Assembly: GCF_032854445.1 (NCBI RefSeq)
Contig: NC_088302.1
Coordinates: forward strand, 23,015,788 to 23,079,787
Reading direction: 5' to 3'
DNA: 64,000 nucleotides
Origin: Liolophura sinensis
Taxonomy: Eukaryota; Mollusca; Polyplacophora; Chitonida; Chitonidae
In this document: one piece after another, positions 24,172-36,300 of the stretch
Position numbering within the stretch: the stretch's first letter is position 1
How the letters are laid out: each line of letters opens with the position of its first letter
Position numbers and translations under genes: made by a program
The notes under the pieces: model-generated
The model's database searches: none
What the model saw: the letters and a program-made list of their open reading frames with translations, nothing else
What the model was told of the DNA's origin: nothing

Positions 24172-24779
24172 AGCCCCGTCCAGACTATCCAACATCACTC
24201 AACTTTTGTTGACTCAACAGGAGTCAACAGCAAGTTGAATGCTGTTGAGGTAAGCTGAGTGTCCCATCCTCACTACAAATCAGATGGGTCAACTTTGTCC
24301 AACACTGTTGACGTGAATTGAACGGTGTTGAGCTGTGTTTTTTTTTCGATAAATTGGAATGAAATCTCCATATTTTTTTCCCAGTGCATGAGACACAATG
24401 GCGAGCAGCCGGAAGAATCGTGTCGTAAGTTTATCGACTGCGCTTATTGCCATGGCTGTTCGGCGTAGAAGATGTCTCGTCATGAGACCAGTTTCTCTCT
24501 TTTGTTGCCATTTTGCCCAGCTCATGTGCTTTACGATGGTCACGTTATTTCTACACGCCCGCTGATGGGCTACTTTCATTTAACTTCACTCAACTTCTTG
24601 ACAAAAAATACACATGCACATTTCCGATTCAGCCTTGTTGGATTGTGTTGAGTGTTGTTGAATGAAGTTGAGGAACATGTCCAGACTACTCAACACAGCT
24701 CAACTTGTTCACTCAACTTTAAGTTAACTCTTGTTGAGTCAACAAAAGTTGAGTGATGTTGGATAGTTTGGACGGGGCT
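24172..24779. mobile_element. Harbinger-like non-autonomous inverted-repeat element
   Basis: A 608-bp element. The left end AGCCCCGTCCAGACTATCC and right end GGATAGTTTGGACGGGGCT are the start of inverted repeats of about 50 bp that differ at one visible position. Both ends are flanked by TTA (24169-24171 and 24780-24782), the 3-bp target duplication (TWA) used by PIF/Harbinger transposons. Inside, a short plus-strand frame (24398-24565) looks like the start of a Harbinger transposase. Length and lack of a full transposase make it a MITE or deletion derivative moved by an enzyme made elsewhere. Confidence 0.83.
24398..24565 (+). pseudogene. Truncated Harbinger transposase N-terminus
   Basis: A 55-codon frame inside the 24.2-kb inverted-repeat element, starting at an ATG and reading ...STALIAMAVRRRRCLVMRP... 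before diverging to a stop. The hydrophobic run followed by R-R-R-R-x-x-V-x-R-P resembles the N-terminal signature (RRRRxWvRp) of Harbinger-type DDE transposases. No downstream catalytic DDE region is present, so it cannot be active. The match is by eye on a short segment; the flanking repeats and TTA duplications make it much more credible. Confidence 0.5.
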
Positions 24780-25521
24780 TTAGTTAACTTCCACCTGGTA
24801 ATTGCAGGTCTTAAAAAGAATTTCATTTCTAATTGTATTTCAAGTTTTGCCTTTTAAAATTAAAGAAAAGTATACCTTAGTTTAGTCCATTCAGCAGCGT
24901 AGAATTATGAACGCTGTTATGTGACTCAGACTTTTAATTATACTTCAAGACTGAATTGTTATATCCATGTGCTGAATAAAGTTTTTAATGTAAGAAAAGT
25001 TTTAAACATAGGGGAAAAAACCATCTAAAAATTCGCCCATGACAAAGTTGCACACTTGCCTAATTCTGAGAATTCTTTTGATCTTTAGTGTTTCGAGGTT
25101 TGTTTGGAAGGAGGCAGGATGATATCTTACTGGAAATCTTAATGTAAGCTTTAGCACCAGAAGTTTTAAGACGTTCATTTAGCTGTGAAAATAAATTTTT
25201 GAGGATGAAATTTTTAGGTCATTTAGAGTATGTCATGTTCGTGATTAATGACTCTAAGCATCAGTTTGTACTCATTTCATTTTAATCAAGATTAAAATTG
25301 AATACAATGGTAATAAAATATTTTTGATGCAACAGGCATGCCATACAGAAGGTTTTTTGTTTTGTTTTTTTACACAATACATAAAGGATGCATTGACTGT
25401 GCCAGTAATTGGAATGTTATATTTTTAATGGACAGTGTGTAATAAGATTCACATTTATTTGATATTGTCATAAATTCTACTCATTTCTTTCCTTGTGATC
25501 ATGGTTTTATATGAGATACAT

Positions 25522-25728
25522 ACTTCAACCTTTTCAACCCTATCTGTAACCAATATTTGGAAACGTTCTGAGAGAACTATGGGTGAAGAGAAATGTGTTT
25601 CACAGTTTTATGAAGTTTGTATCTTTAATGATACAAGCAAATCATTTTTAGCATCATTTTGATAATAATTGTATGCACAAATTCCACCGGAAAAAGTGCT
25701 TTAGTGGTTTATAAGGTTGAAGATTTAC
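25522..25728 (-). mobile_element. Small palindromic-ended MITE, copy 1
   Basis: About 207 bp bounded by CTTCAACCTTTTCAA on the left and AAGGTTGAAGATTTA on the right, an imperfect inverted repeat. Its reverse complement aligns along its full length with 29966-30185; shared blocks include ACTAAAGCACTTTTT, CAAAATGATGCTA, CATTAAAGAT and CATAAAACTGTG (the last with one mismatch). No coding capacity; the superfamily is unknown. Confidence 0.7.
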
Positions 25729-26806
25729 AGTAGTCACAAGTTATAGTAAACCAGAGGAGAGGAGAATGAAGTGCAATTTTGATAGATGATAAACACTTGC
25801 AAAAACTTCAGATTTCAGCACAGTTTTAAACAATTCATAACTAATAGATTTGTTAGCTCTTTTCTCACTTATATTAATGGTTGTTGGAAAAGACCCTCAG
25901 ATTGTTTAACCAGAATGTTAATTTAGAAACCCTGTGTGGCAGTAATTATTGTCAATGGAAAGAAATGTGTGTACACAAAATTGTGGCCTGTAGGTGGGAT
26001 GTACCTTGAAGCTGTTGTCCTAAAAAACAACCAACCCAATCTTGATTGGGTAAACAATTCATTTAGTAAAAAACCCTAATGAGGTAATGTACAAATTGTA
26101 GATAGCTGAAGAGTATGACAAAATAGGATGTAAAAAAAGACTGTATTACAGGCTTGCATAAAGCAGGAAAATGATGACTGAAAAAAAAAATACAAAGGTA
26201 GGTGGTAATAAAGCATTTATGCATCTTGGAATCTCTTTTGCAAAGAAATGGTAATAATATTGCAATTCCATGGCATGAAGAAAAGAAACATTTATGAAAA
26301 AAATATAATAAAATAGAAGTATACCCTAAGAAGAAAGTTTCTTTTTTTTCTTACAGAAAAAAGATAATTAAGGAAAGGCAGGAGGCATGCATAATGGAAT
26401 ATTGTGTTCAATCCTTTTATCACAACTTAAGGAATTTTCTATCTGGTTGAGTAATGTGGATGTAAAAGGACTCATTAGTGAGTTATGCCCCCAGCAGAAT
26501 AGCTGGCACTAATTATTGGGTTTGATTAGAGAAAGGGAAAGGAGATAGGATGTAGAGGGGCAGTAACAAATGCTGGGACTGACATTTACACTGTATAGCC
26601 TTGTGAACTGGGTCAGTATAGTGATGGCATCATTAGAGCACTGGTCCAGCATGTTAGGAGGCCTGCGGACTTCGCAGGAACCCGCCCAGGGAGTGCACAA
26701 TATGGAGTGGGGTAAAATCCCATAATGCTGAGTAGAATCCATTCATTGTAATTAATTATCTAGTGTGCTTGAGAGCTCCTGATAGGAGATGTGATACATG
26801 CCCTCT

Positions 26807-26847
26807 AGGGGTGGTGGGGGGGAGGGGGGGGGTGGTGGTGGAGGGGG
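26807..26847 (+). repeat. G-rich tract, possible G-quadruplex
   Basis: About 40 bases containing at least four runs of four or more G separated by one to a few bases (GGGGTGGTGGGGG, then GGAGG, then a G8 run). It meets the usual G-quadruplex pattern; function is unknown. Confidence 0.6.
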
Positions 26848-29800
26848 CGATGAGACTGATGGGAAGCAGAAAGCCATGCCCCAGTTGATTTAAGCCTGGT
26901 GTTGACCCAAAGTCTCGACCCGAACATGGACGTGCAGCCAAGCGCCCAATTGGAGAGCAGAGGCACCCCATCATTGCACGAGCTCCTTAGTTGGTTTTCT
27001 ATCCACAGGTTCACAGGACATGATATATCATTTTGACATACCAGAGAGATGATCGCTCTTCTCTTTGTGTGGCTAACAGTGTTCATCATCATTTCGAAGA
27101 TGTACCATAATAAGAGACCAATAACTGGACAATGATAGCCTCCGACCCTTGAACCAATATCGCCAACAAGCCATAGCGTGCGCTTAATGGAAACTGCTGA
27201 AGCGGAACAAAGCATCAGTGTATCGCCCCGATTTTAAATAATTATACCGGTGATAATCATCTGGCGTTGGAGTTGTTTGTTAGGAGATAACATCTTATAA
27301 TATTGTCTGCTGGTGAGGTGTGGATGGGACAAGAGGTTGTGAGAAATAAAAACCAGACATATTGGCTGTAGTAATCCTCATTTATAAACCCATTAGATGC
27401 TCTACAGTCTAGCTCTTCCACTATTCTGTACTTGCACCTCAGACTTGGAACGTGACTAAAGTTACTTATTTTGTATGAGTTTGAGAATGCTGTTAGATTT
27501 TAGAATGGTGTAATGGGGTTTGCTTGGAAGGTAGGATGACACTGTTTAGGAAAAAATGTTAAATCAAGTACCGAAAGTATATTCTATTACCTCTTCTTTT
27601 TTCTTAAAAATGCATTTTATTTTTCAAAGTTTTAGGGCAACTACAGTCAAGCTACAGGCAATTAAGCAATACATAATGTATTACATATAAAAAAAGAGTT
27701 ATGGAACAGTTAAATTAAGATAGTAGTTCTTAATGACCTTCATATATTACACATATAAGATGCAGGCTGCAGTACACAAAGTACATTGTTTTACTTTCAA
27801 ATATGAATTCATATTAATACATATTGCATTGTTAACCTTGTTACATAGAGAGGCTCCTGTTTGATTTGCATATTTTTCTGTGATGATCTCATTGCATCAT
27901 TCATTGGAATGGAAACGCCATTCAACAAACTACTACCTCATTGCTTGAATATGTTTTGATTTAAAAAGGTGGAAGTGTATATCTGTATACAAAACACAAT
28001 GACAAAGCTGCAGACTGTATGCTCAATACTCGATCGTGCCAATAAATCATTGTTTGCCTGGTTCAGAAGCTGGCGGAAGTTAAATACTGGATAAACCTCT
28101 TTGATTGGATTTGAAAGAAGCATTTTTTTTTTTCTGTCGCGGATTTAACGTTAGTTGTGTCACATGTTATTGGAATTTTTTGAATGGTTAATGGATCAAA
28201 TGCATAAAACCCTACAACAGGCCCTGCAACTTTGTCTCAGTTTTATAACTGGTGTTGTGACAAGAATTCATGCACATGTCAGCCATTTTATACTTTATAC
28301 AATAAAAAAAAGGACGACTATTTTTCGTTAATCTTTTGGTTTACGTAACCTTGCGTTCTGCCTTTTCATGTAATAAAAAAATGTTTCATGCTTCTTTGCA
28401 TTTGGCCATTGACCTTAAGTTGCTTAGTATAATATTAAAAGGAATCTCATATTGCTTACCTTGGGTATAAGTATAGTCTGACTTATTGCATATGTGCTCA
28501 GGTAAAAATTCACATTCACTTCTCAGGTAGACAAGAGCCTTATAACCTTGCCCTATAGACACAGTAATCACAGGTCTTCACCCCAGGCCATCTTACCTAT
28601 CTCTGCACCTATACATGCTTACTTGCCCTTTTTGCTAACTCCCTGTCCCCGGTAGTCAGATGCTTTTGTTCCCAGTCAACTTCACTTAAATTACAAGTTG
28701 TCTCGTGAAAGAAAAGGATCACAAGAGGTCCATTGAAGACAGGGGTTTAGCAAGAGGCTCACGACAGATGGTAGACGGTAGACGGGCCTATCGGGGTAAC
28801 TCACCATGCAGGTTATCGTGACAGTGGTTATAACTGGATTAGTGGGATATGGGCATGCGTCTGGGTGGGGGATTTACCACTTACCTGATAGGACTGAGGT
28901 GCCGAGTCAAGTGGTGTTACCTGTCTAGCTTAGGGCCTATAATATAGTATAGGGTACAGTAAGGGACCTGGGTCAGAGGGGACAATCTGATTAAAGCTCA
29001 GTAAACTCATCTCTATAATCCCTGTCTGGAAGTTGTTATAGCCAGCAAACAGGATTGAACCCTGACAGTTGGACATAGCTTACGATTTTCACACTGTTAT
29101 TGTTTGTCACAGGAAGTAGACCCTTGTGACACTAAGTGTTTTCTTGCTCCCCAACAGCTGCCCTTGTGACAACAATCTAGCCCTCTGCCCCCCTGGGGTG
29201 ATCAATTAACCCCAGGCTTCCAAAACATCAGCCAAGGAAATAAAGGGCTACGTAGGTGCACATATATGTACTGTGTGTATCTTTTGTTGATGACATATAC
29301 TGTTATTTATTGGAAATAACAATTATACTTTGTCCTATTTAAAACTATTTCTGTGTTTTTATTTTTTTGTTTGTTTTTTTTGTGTGTAGTGCTGATCTAA
29401 AAAATCACAAAATTTCGAAATTAAAGATTGAAGATTTTTTGCAGTATCTTTTAAGGAACCCTCAACTTCAATGATTTACCTTTAGGTAGAATATAATCAG
29501 TAAAGGAAATATTTTATCAGGTATTTAATAGAAGGTTTTAGTCACCTGTTATCTTTAGAACAACTGCAAGAAACATAATAGGACAATATGTGTTAAAATA
29601 TTTATGTAAAGCTGAAATTGTTAACTGTAAATTGTCTATTTTTTTTGAACTGTCTACATTCTCACTTATTAATTGTCAGAGCATGAATGTTTCTCCACCT
29701 CTGCTACATCGAATAAGCTACATTACAAATCAGCCTGACACATCTGTAATTGATTAGAACAACTGCTCCAAAGATTTCCAGTGAGTTTGGGAAAAACTGC

Positions 29801-29965
29801 AGACTAAATTTTGAGCTTAATTTCACTTTATAGCTGGAGCAAGGTAGGTTCTTGATTTGGGAGACTGAATGATTTACCTTGACCTCAAAACCCGAAACAA
29901 TGCAATATTTTGTTTACCTTAATTAATAATCATTCAACATTTAACTGATTGAAGTATAAATGCTG

Positions 29966-30185
29966 TAAATCTTTAACCTTTTCAAGCACTAAAGCACTTT
30001 TTGTCAGTGGAATTCATGCATGCAATTATTTTCAAAATGATGCTATAAATGAATTGTTTGTTTCATTAAAGATGTAAGCTTTATAAAACTGTGCTGATTA
30101 TATCTCTACATATACCCCATAGTTCCCTCAGATTGTTTCAGAATATTGGCTGCAGTCAGGGGCAGTTGAAAAGGTTGAAGATTTA
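29966..30185 (+). mobile_element. Small palindromic-ended MITE, copy 2
   Basis: About 220 bp with near-perfect 20-bp ends: TAAATCTTTAACCTTTTCAA and TTGAAAAGGTTGAAGATTTA (one mismatch when one end is reversed). The interior matches the complement of 25522-25728, so two copies sit 4.4 kb apart in opposite orientation. No clear target-site duplication could be read. Confidence 0.72.
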
Positions 30186-31662
30186 GGGTATGCAACCATT
30201 ATACCTACGCTTGAATGTCTTTATAGAATCCCACCATTTGTTCAGATCCGGAGTCAGATGCTTGGTAAATCGATATTTAAGCACTGCGACAGACATAGAA
30301 AATCGCTGAAGAAATTAACGTTAATCTTACATGATGGACATGCTGCGAAGAGATTATACAAAGTAGCCTACTTACCTGACAGGTAGTGAATCTAGGCTGG
30401 TTAACTCCTTTACACCACATTACATTACATGTGTATAATTCAGCTGACTTACAGGAGAGAAATGTTTATCAGGATCAACAGCCACCCTGTTGTTTTACCT
30501 TAAGCTGTTAGTATGCTAGGTATTTAAAAACCACATATTTCAGGGAGTTAACTTTTCGTCAACTCCTCCACCTGGCCTTGATTAGCATAAAGATCATATC
30601 ATTCATTATTAATTACACAGATGCCTGTGAATCAAGAAAGAAAAATTAATTACAGGCGCGTACCAGTAATCCTTTCGCCTAATCTTCTAATCGCTTTGCT
30701 CCTGGAGTTCGACTGTTTTACCTGAGGCCACGCAAGTACCTCCCATGAAACACATCGGCAGTTACGGCCTTTTGCCCATAGCAAAGGATTTTTTTTACCA
30801 CAAAAATTCTTCACTGTGACAGGAAAACCGGCCCAAAGAGAGGCCCAGTTCTTATCTTAGCACCTCATCTTGCACAGGAAGAGATTTGGGAACCTTTTTA
30901 GGCCAACCTCATAAGCGTCTCAAGAAGAATATTGCTCGGATTAGTGTCTGACAGCCTGTTGCAGTTTCATTGCAAATCAAAGCTGGTTGATGTCTAGCAG
31001 CGCATGCTCAATACTGAGGGGCCATGTTTTGTTTTTGCCTGTCTGTCTTTTCATTTTTTTGGGGGGAAGTGACCAGGCCTTGTTATGTTAGCCTATATAG
31101 CCAAGTTATTACAGTGTACACAGGAGTATGATTTCAGAAAAAAGGAAGTGATGCAAGCAAGGATTTGTTTTGAGCAAGGAATTGTTTGTTGTGATCTGTG
31201 TGCATGGCGCGACATATTGGTGTTTGAGCAGCAAACGGAATTGCACCCTCATGAACTGGCGCTTTTTAACCCTCTTCACCCTGGGTAACAGGGTGCATGC
31301 GCACATAATCTCAGCCTTCCACCATCACTAATTCCCTGATAGTTTTGCCTAGAGGGCTCTTCAAGTTTCACCTGCTCCTCATTTGCATACAAAATCACAT
31401 CCTGACCCGAGGGGAAACTCTGCAGGTTTTTACAATGAGTGTTTCAAATCTGACCAATAATGTGTGTGCAGGCTATAGTCAGGCTCTGGTACGCAGACAG
31501 CTTTTTCTTCATGTATGTCTTCATGAAGTTTTCCATTGAATTGCTTACATCTCAGAAGTGTTAAAAAAAATAAAACTGTTTTAAAGGAATATGAATTGTA
31601 AAGGAATATGAATTTTATTTCCAGAAAAAAACTGTGAACTGCTAATTACAGACAGGATTGCT

Positions 31663-31664
<2 letters not shown>

Positions 31665-31725
<61 letters not shown>
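31665..31725. repeat. TA microsatellite
   Basis: About 30 TA units, ending in TATGATATG. Confidence 0.95.
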
Positions 31726-31728
<3 letters not shown>

Positions 31729-32429
31729 ATGTACTGTAAATGTCGGAATACTTTTATCCCAAAAATTACAAAAGGAGGCAAATAAATGTAATAAAATATT
31801 ACTTTTGGTGCTGAATGTTACATTTTCCATGCAGTAAAGCATCTTTCTATGTTCCTACCAGACCTCATAGCACCTTGAAGATTAATAATACTTCAAATAA
31901 TAATAACAAGGAATACTGAACAACCAAATGATGTACGAAATTTTAGGTCTTTTAGAGTAAATCATATGTGTGTTGTGAATGAAACAATTAAATGCTGAGA
32001 AAAAGAAATATTGGGACAGTAAAACATTTGTATTTTTTTTTTTTTTTTGTTGTTTCTTTTTTTTAATTTTCCTGTTGTTTATTTCCCTGCAGTAGCTATC
32101 TGAGATAAGCAACTTGTATTAGGGCTAATTGCCTCAGAAATAATTAAAGATGATATACAAGTACAAAATTAAAGAAAGAAAAACATCATTGATGCTTTTA
32201 CGTCTCAAAATGTGAAAGTTGTTTGTCAAGACACATGTTTGAAAGAGTTAACTCCACTTGTCCTCTATATATTACACATAAAGAAAGTTCTCTCGGTGTT
32301 GAATTATTTCTAGACTTTCATGCTTTTTTTTCCTCCCCTTCGGAGCCTTTCTTTCCCCAGGGTAATCAGTGAGTAACAAATTAAAGGAGATGCAGAAGTA
32401 ATTAGTTGTTATAATTTTTTTGAGGAGGC

Positions 32430-32760
32430 CATTTCTCGTGTTGATTTTACCCAGGCCCGGGGAAGGCAGATTACAAGAGTGGGGGGATGTGGGATGATTT
32501 AATTAGACCTTGCTGTGGGTGTCGCGTAGCCGAGTCAGCTCAAACCTTTTTCGCTGCGCCAAAGATCTGTTTGTTGTCGGAGTATCTCTCGGGAAGACAC
32601 AGACAGATAAATTAAGCGTGCACATGCCCACCAGCGGCACTATTGTTTCGTCCAATCAAAGAAGTCCAACACTGTAGGCGACCATCTTGGTTATCGCGGC
32701 GCTCAGAGCCCAGGTACTATCGTGTCACAGCGATTTGCCACATGTTCCAACTGTTTGTGT
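32430..32760. promoter_or_regulatory. CpG-rich patch with CCAAT and YY1-like sites
   Basis: Against AT-rich surroundings this stretch has many CpG steps (for example GTGTCGCGTAGCCG, ATCGCGGCGCTC), a CCAATCA box at 32652-32658 and a CCATCTTGG (YY1-like) at 32682-32690, followed by CAG before GTACTATC that could be a plus-strand donor. It has the look of a promoter or first exon, but no coding sequence is attached. Could also be an enhancer. Confidence 0.3.
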
Positions 32761-33029
32761 CTACACATTTTGTGGCATGGTGTAAAAATAGGCTTAATTT
32801 TGAAATTTTTTTTTAACAGGATACTTTTTAATGATTATAAGCAATGATCATCTGCCATGACGAAAGCTTCAGGACAGGTGGGACATTCTGGTATCATAAA
32901 TATAAAGGATAATATTTTTTGTACAATTTGATAATTCTTAGCACACCTTTGTGATTTAGAAACTGTAATCTTCATTTGTGCCTTTTAATTTAAAATAAAA
33001 TGTACAGCTGTACAGTGCTAAAGAATCTG

Positions 33030-33345
33030 ACGGAGTGAGTGCTTTGGGTGTAATATCGTACTTAACAGTTTGCAAGTCATATGATGATGAAGGAATCCTT
33101 AGAGTCCTTTTATCTAGTGCTGCTTCACTGAGATGCCTTCCTGAAGGCAAGTAAGCCGCCCCGCCCGATCCATTATACTGATACGGGTCAACCAGTCTTT
33201 GCACAACCAGTCCCTTAGTGCTGAATGCCAAGCGAGGAAGTTTCAACTTCCTAAGGTCTTACGTGTGACCAATCCCAGGATTGATCCTGGATCCAGTGCT
33301 CCCGAAGCGAATGCTCTACCATCTGTGCTTTTGGGGGCCGGTCTA
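33030..33345 (-). mobile_element. tRNA-derived SINE, family B
   Basis: A different SINE. On the minus strand the head reads AGATGGTAGAGCATTCGCTT, with a B box GGATCAATCC at 33288-33279, then blocks GGCATTCAGCACTAAGGGAC, GGTTGACCCGTATCAGTATA and CATCTCAGTGAAGCAGCACT, and a tail ending TACACCCAAAGCACTCACTC. This matches my recollection of a tRNA-derived SINE widespread in molluscs (TCAGTATAATG and CAGCACTATAAA blocks, CCCAAACTCACTCA tail). A further tail-like scrap (GAGTATGACATTAAACAG) lies at 33355-33372. Confidence 0.75.
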
Positions 33346-36300
33346 AAGAATCTGGAGTATGACATTAAACAGTCCTCATGAAATACGGAAATATGGTGCA
33401 AAAGGACATTTTAATCGGGCATTGATTAATGACTGAATGAATGATTATGGCTTAGCACCACGTCAGCAATATTTCAGAGATATTGTGTTGAGAACGTGTT
33501 TAAAACGGGAGACAGTGAATGCCTTTCAATATGATAGTGAAAACATCCAAAATAAAACAAAAATACATGTAGCATTGATTAATACATGGAAAAAGACTGA
33601 GCTGAGTCTGATTTTGTTATTTTGTCAAACTTTTTACACATCAGGTAATTCGTGTCTTAAGCTGTTTAGTTCATTTCTGCTTTTGCGATGATGTTTTTTG
33701 GGAAAACTGGTAATATATCACTGATGGCTTGCAAGAGAATAGTGGTAAATACAGTTTGAACCTGAATTGCCATCGCATAGGAAATTAGTAAAGTGAGCAT
33801 TGCCCTACATCAACCAATTTTTGGGGATCAGCTTCCTCCAGTGTGAAGCATGTTCAGTGCATGATGCATGTCCATCAAACATCTTGTGTCACATAGAGGA
33901 TATGAAAGAACATCCCATGTGGAAGATAAAGTTAGCTTGAAGTTAAGCAGGTGGGCGTTCCGCTGTGAACGTGATGTTGACAGAGTGACATGTCTATACT
34001 GACAGCTATCCGGCCAACCACACAGGACATTCCGAACGTTTTTCAATGCACAGTTTCGTCTCTGGTATGAAGTCAGAAAGCAGATAGTGTTATCATCATT
34101 TTTACTGTTATTGATCGATGGTCAAAGGTGAACGTATAAACCCACAGTAATTTAATCTGATGGAAATTTAACCTTTATAGCTTGTGCATCCTGATCTGAA
34201 ACTGTTTTCACTAACATCCAATTCTCCTTAATCTATAATGTTGATGCATTTTCATTGTTAATTATTTAAATAACAGGCAATAGTTTCTCAAGCTTAAGCA
34301 AGCCTGAGAGATGCAGTTCAAACTACGATTTGATATACATTGGTGAATGTTGTACATGTCTTAAAACCATAACAATGAGTTATATTGTCATGAGTCAAGA
34401 CATAAGTATAGTTTGTTTCACTTTTTTCAGAGAAAACAAATTTTTTAGATCTCTGTCACCTGATATTATTTTTTTTATTAATTGGTTTACTTTAGGTAGG
34501 CCTGAATGCATGCATACCGTTCCTGTAACACTCTCTTGCCATGAAAACAGTGTTTATAATGTTAATTAGTACAGAACATATTTAATACATTTAAACAACA
34601 TGCTGTTGTTGTCAAAGTCTGGTTTCATTGTTTATTGCAAAAAAGTTGCCTTACTTTTTTCTGTGGTTAATTTGAATATTTGGTTAGAGCAGTGTTAAGT
34701 ACTTTTTGACAAATACGTACATCATGACATATTTTTATGTTTCAGTTGTAGGAAGCACATTTCTTTGTTCTTTTTTTGTAATTTGCAGTTGTATGCAAAT
34801 TCTTTTTTTTTTTTCTTTCTCTTTATGAACTATAGTCTTTTGTTATGTCACTTCCAGCTGGTAGTTTCCCAGAGAATAGCTACCTTAACCGAACATTCTT
34901 CTCTCAGGGTGTAATTTAAAATTTCTTTCCCAAGGGCCTATTTTATAAAGCAGTCGCATCTGGTGCCTGTCGTAACATCAGTTGACAGCAGATAGTGGAA
35001 ACATTTAGTTTAGTTTAGGAAGTGTTGCACAAACACCTTTGTCAGACAAGTACCCAAAATGTATCTCCCCTTTAATTACTTCCAAAAATAGACTAGGCCA
35101 TTAGCTTGCTATAGTTGGCTGTACTAAATTGTATTGCTCACAGAAGCAATCGTGTCTTTGCCCATGCCCAATGAGAACACTTGCCTAGAATTTATGCCTG
35201 ACTCTCGCTTGTTCGGCTGCAGCCTTAAGTTGGCAGGTTTTCCAGGTTACTGGTAATTAAAGAATACTGAGTACAATTTATTCACGAATGAACCTAACCA
35301 TTGTTGTGTAAATATAAAATTTTCGAGTTTGATACCATGCAAGTCAAGTAAATCAAAAGCTCATTAAAATTTATATAAACTTTACATTAACTTTATTCTA
35401 GACTGCAAACTATGATATGTGGCATGATATTCCCTTGAACAATTAAACCAGCATCTGGCATCTCTTCATTGCATGCGATTAGCATTTTAGCACACAATTC
35501 TGACCAAAATCAACATGTCCTAACATTATTTAAATTTCATTTCTGAACTAAAAAAAATTGCAGTTATTCTTCCTGCTTGCAAAATTCCAGTTTTTTTTAC
35601 ACCGTACCGGTTCATGGACACGGTCTTTGAATACTCTGAAGACATGGTTACCGATATGTTAACATGTATACTTTGCTCGCAGTGGACCTGTAATGGGGTC
35701 ATGTCAGACATCATTGAACAATGGATTGACCTCGCACTGTCATGTGGCCCCCAAAAAACTGCAAACTTCAGGCATATATAACGTTTGTAAATATTGGCAT
35801 CAACCTTAGCCTGACAGAAAACCGTGTAACGGGCAATATAAGCAAACTTTATGTGTACATGTATATGTGCACACATACGATCCGATCAAGGCTGTAACAC
35901 AGCATTATGCTGATGCAGTGGCATTCCTTGAAGTGTTTGCTGGACAGCTCTCGCTCATCCCAGTATTTTATGTTGGTAACAGTTTTTAACTGCTTAAAAG
36001 TGACATTAGGAGTTTTAGAAGATGAGGATTTGTTGAACATAAAATAAATATTTGGTTGTAACAGATTACAGTATGTGGGTTTCTAGTTCTACCCATCAAT
36101 CTTTGCCTCTTAATACCTGTCAGATTCTTTACAGCAGTGGAGGATGTGTCTGTATATTTGGTGGTACCATGCCATTTTTTTTGATTTCATGAATTGCGTC
36201 TTTCCATCATATTTTTCAGTAATTAGTTCTACCCACTTGACTGTTTCGAGACAGATTGTGCAAATTGAGTTTATCTTCTGGCTGTAAATTAATTTTGATC

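Noticed and set aside
26805-27215. 136-codon minus-strand ORF with a true ATG
   Set aside because: No recognisable domain; it ends in low-complexity Pro/His from the G-rich tract; likely chance.
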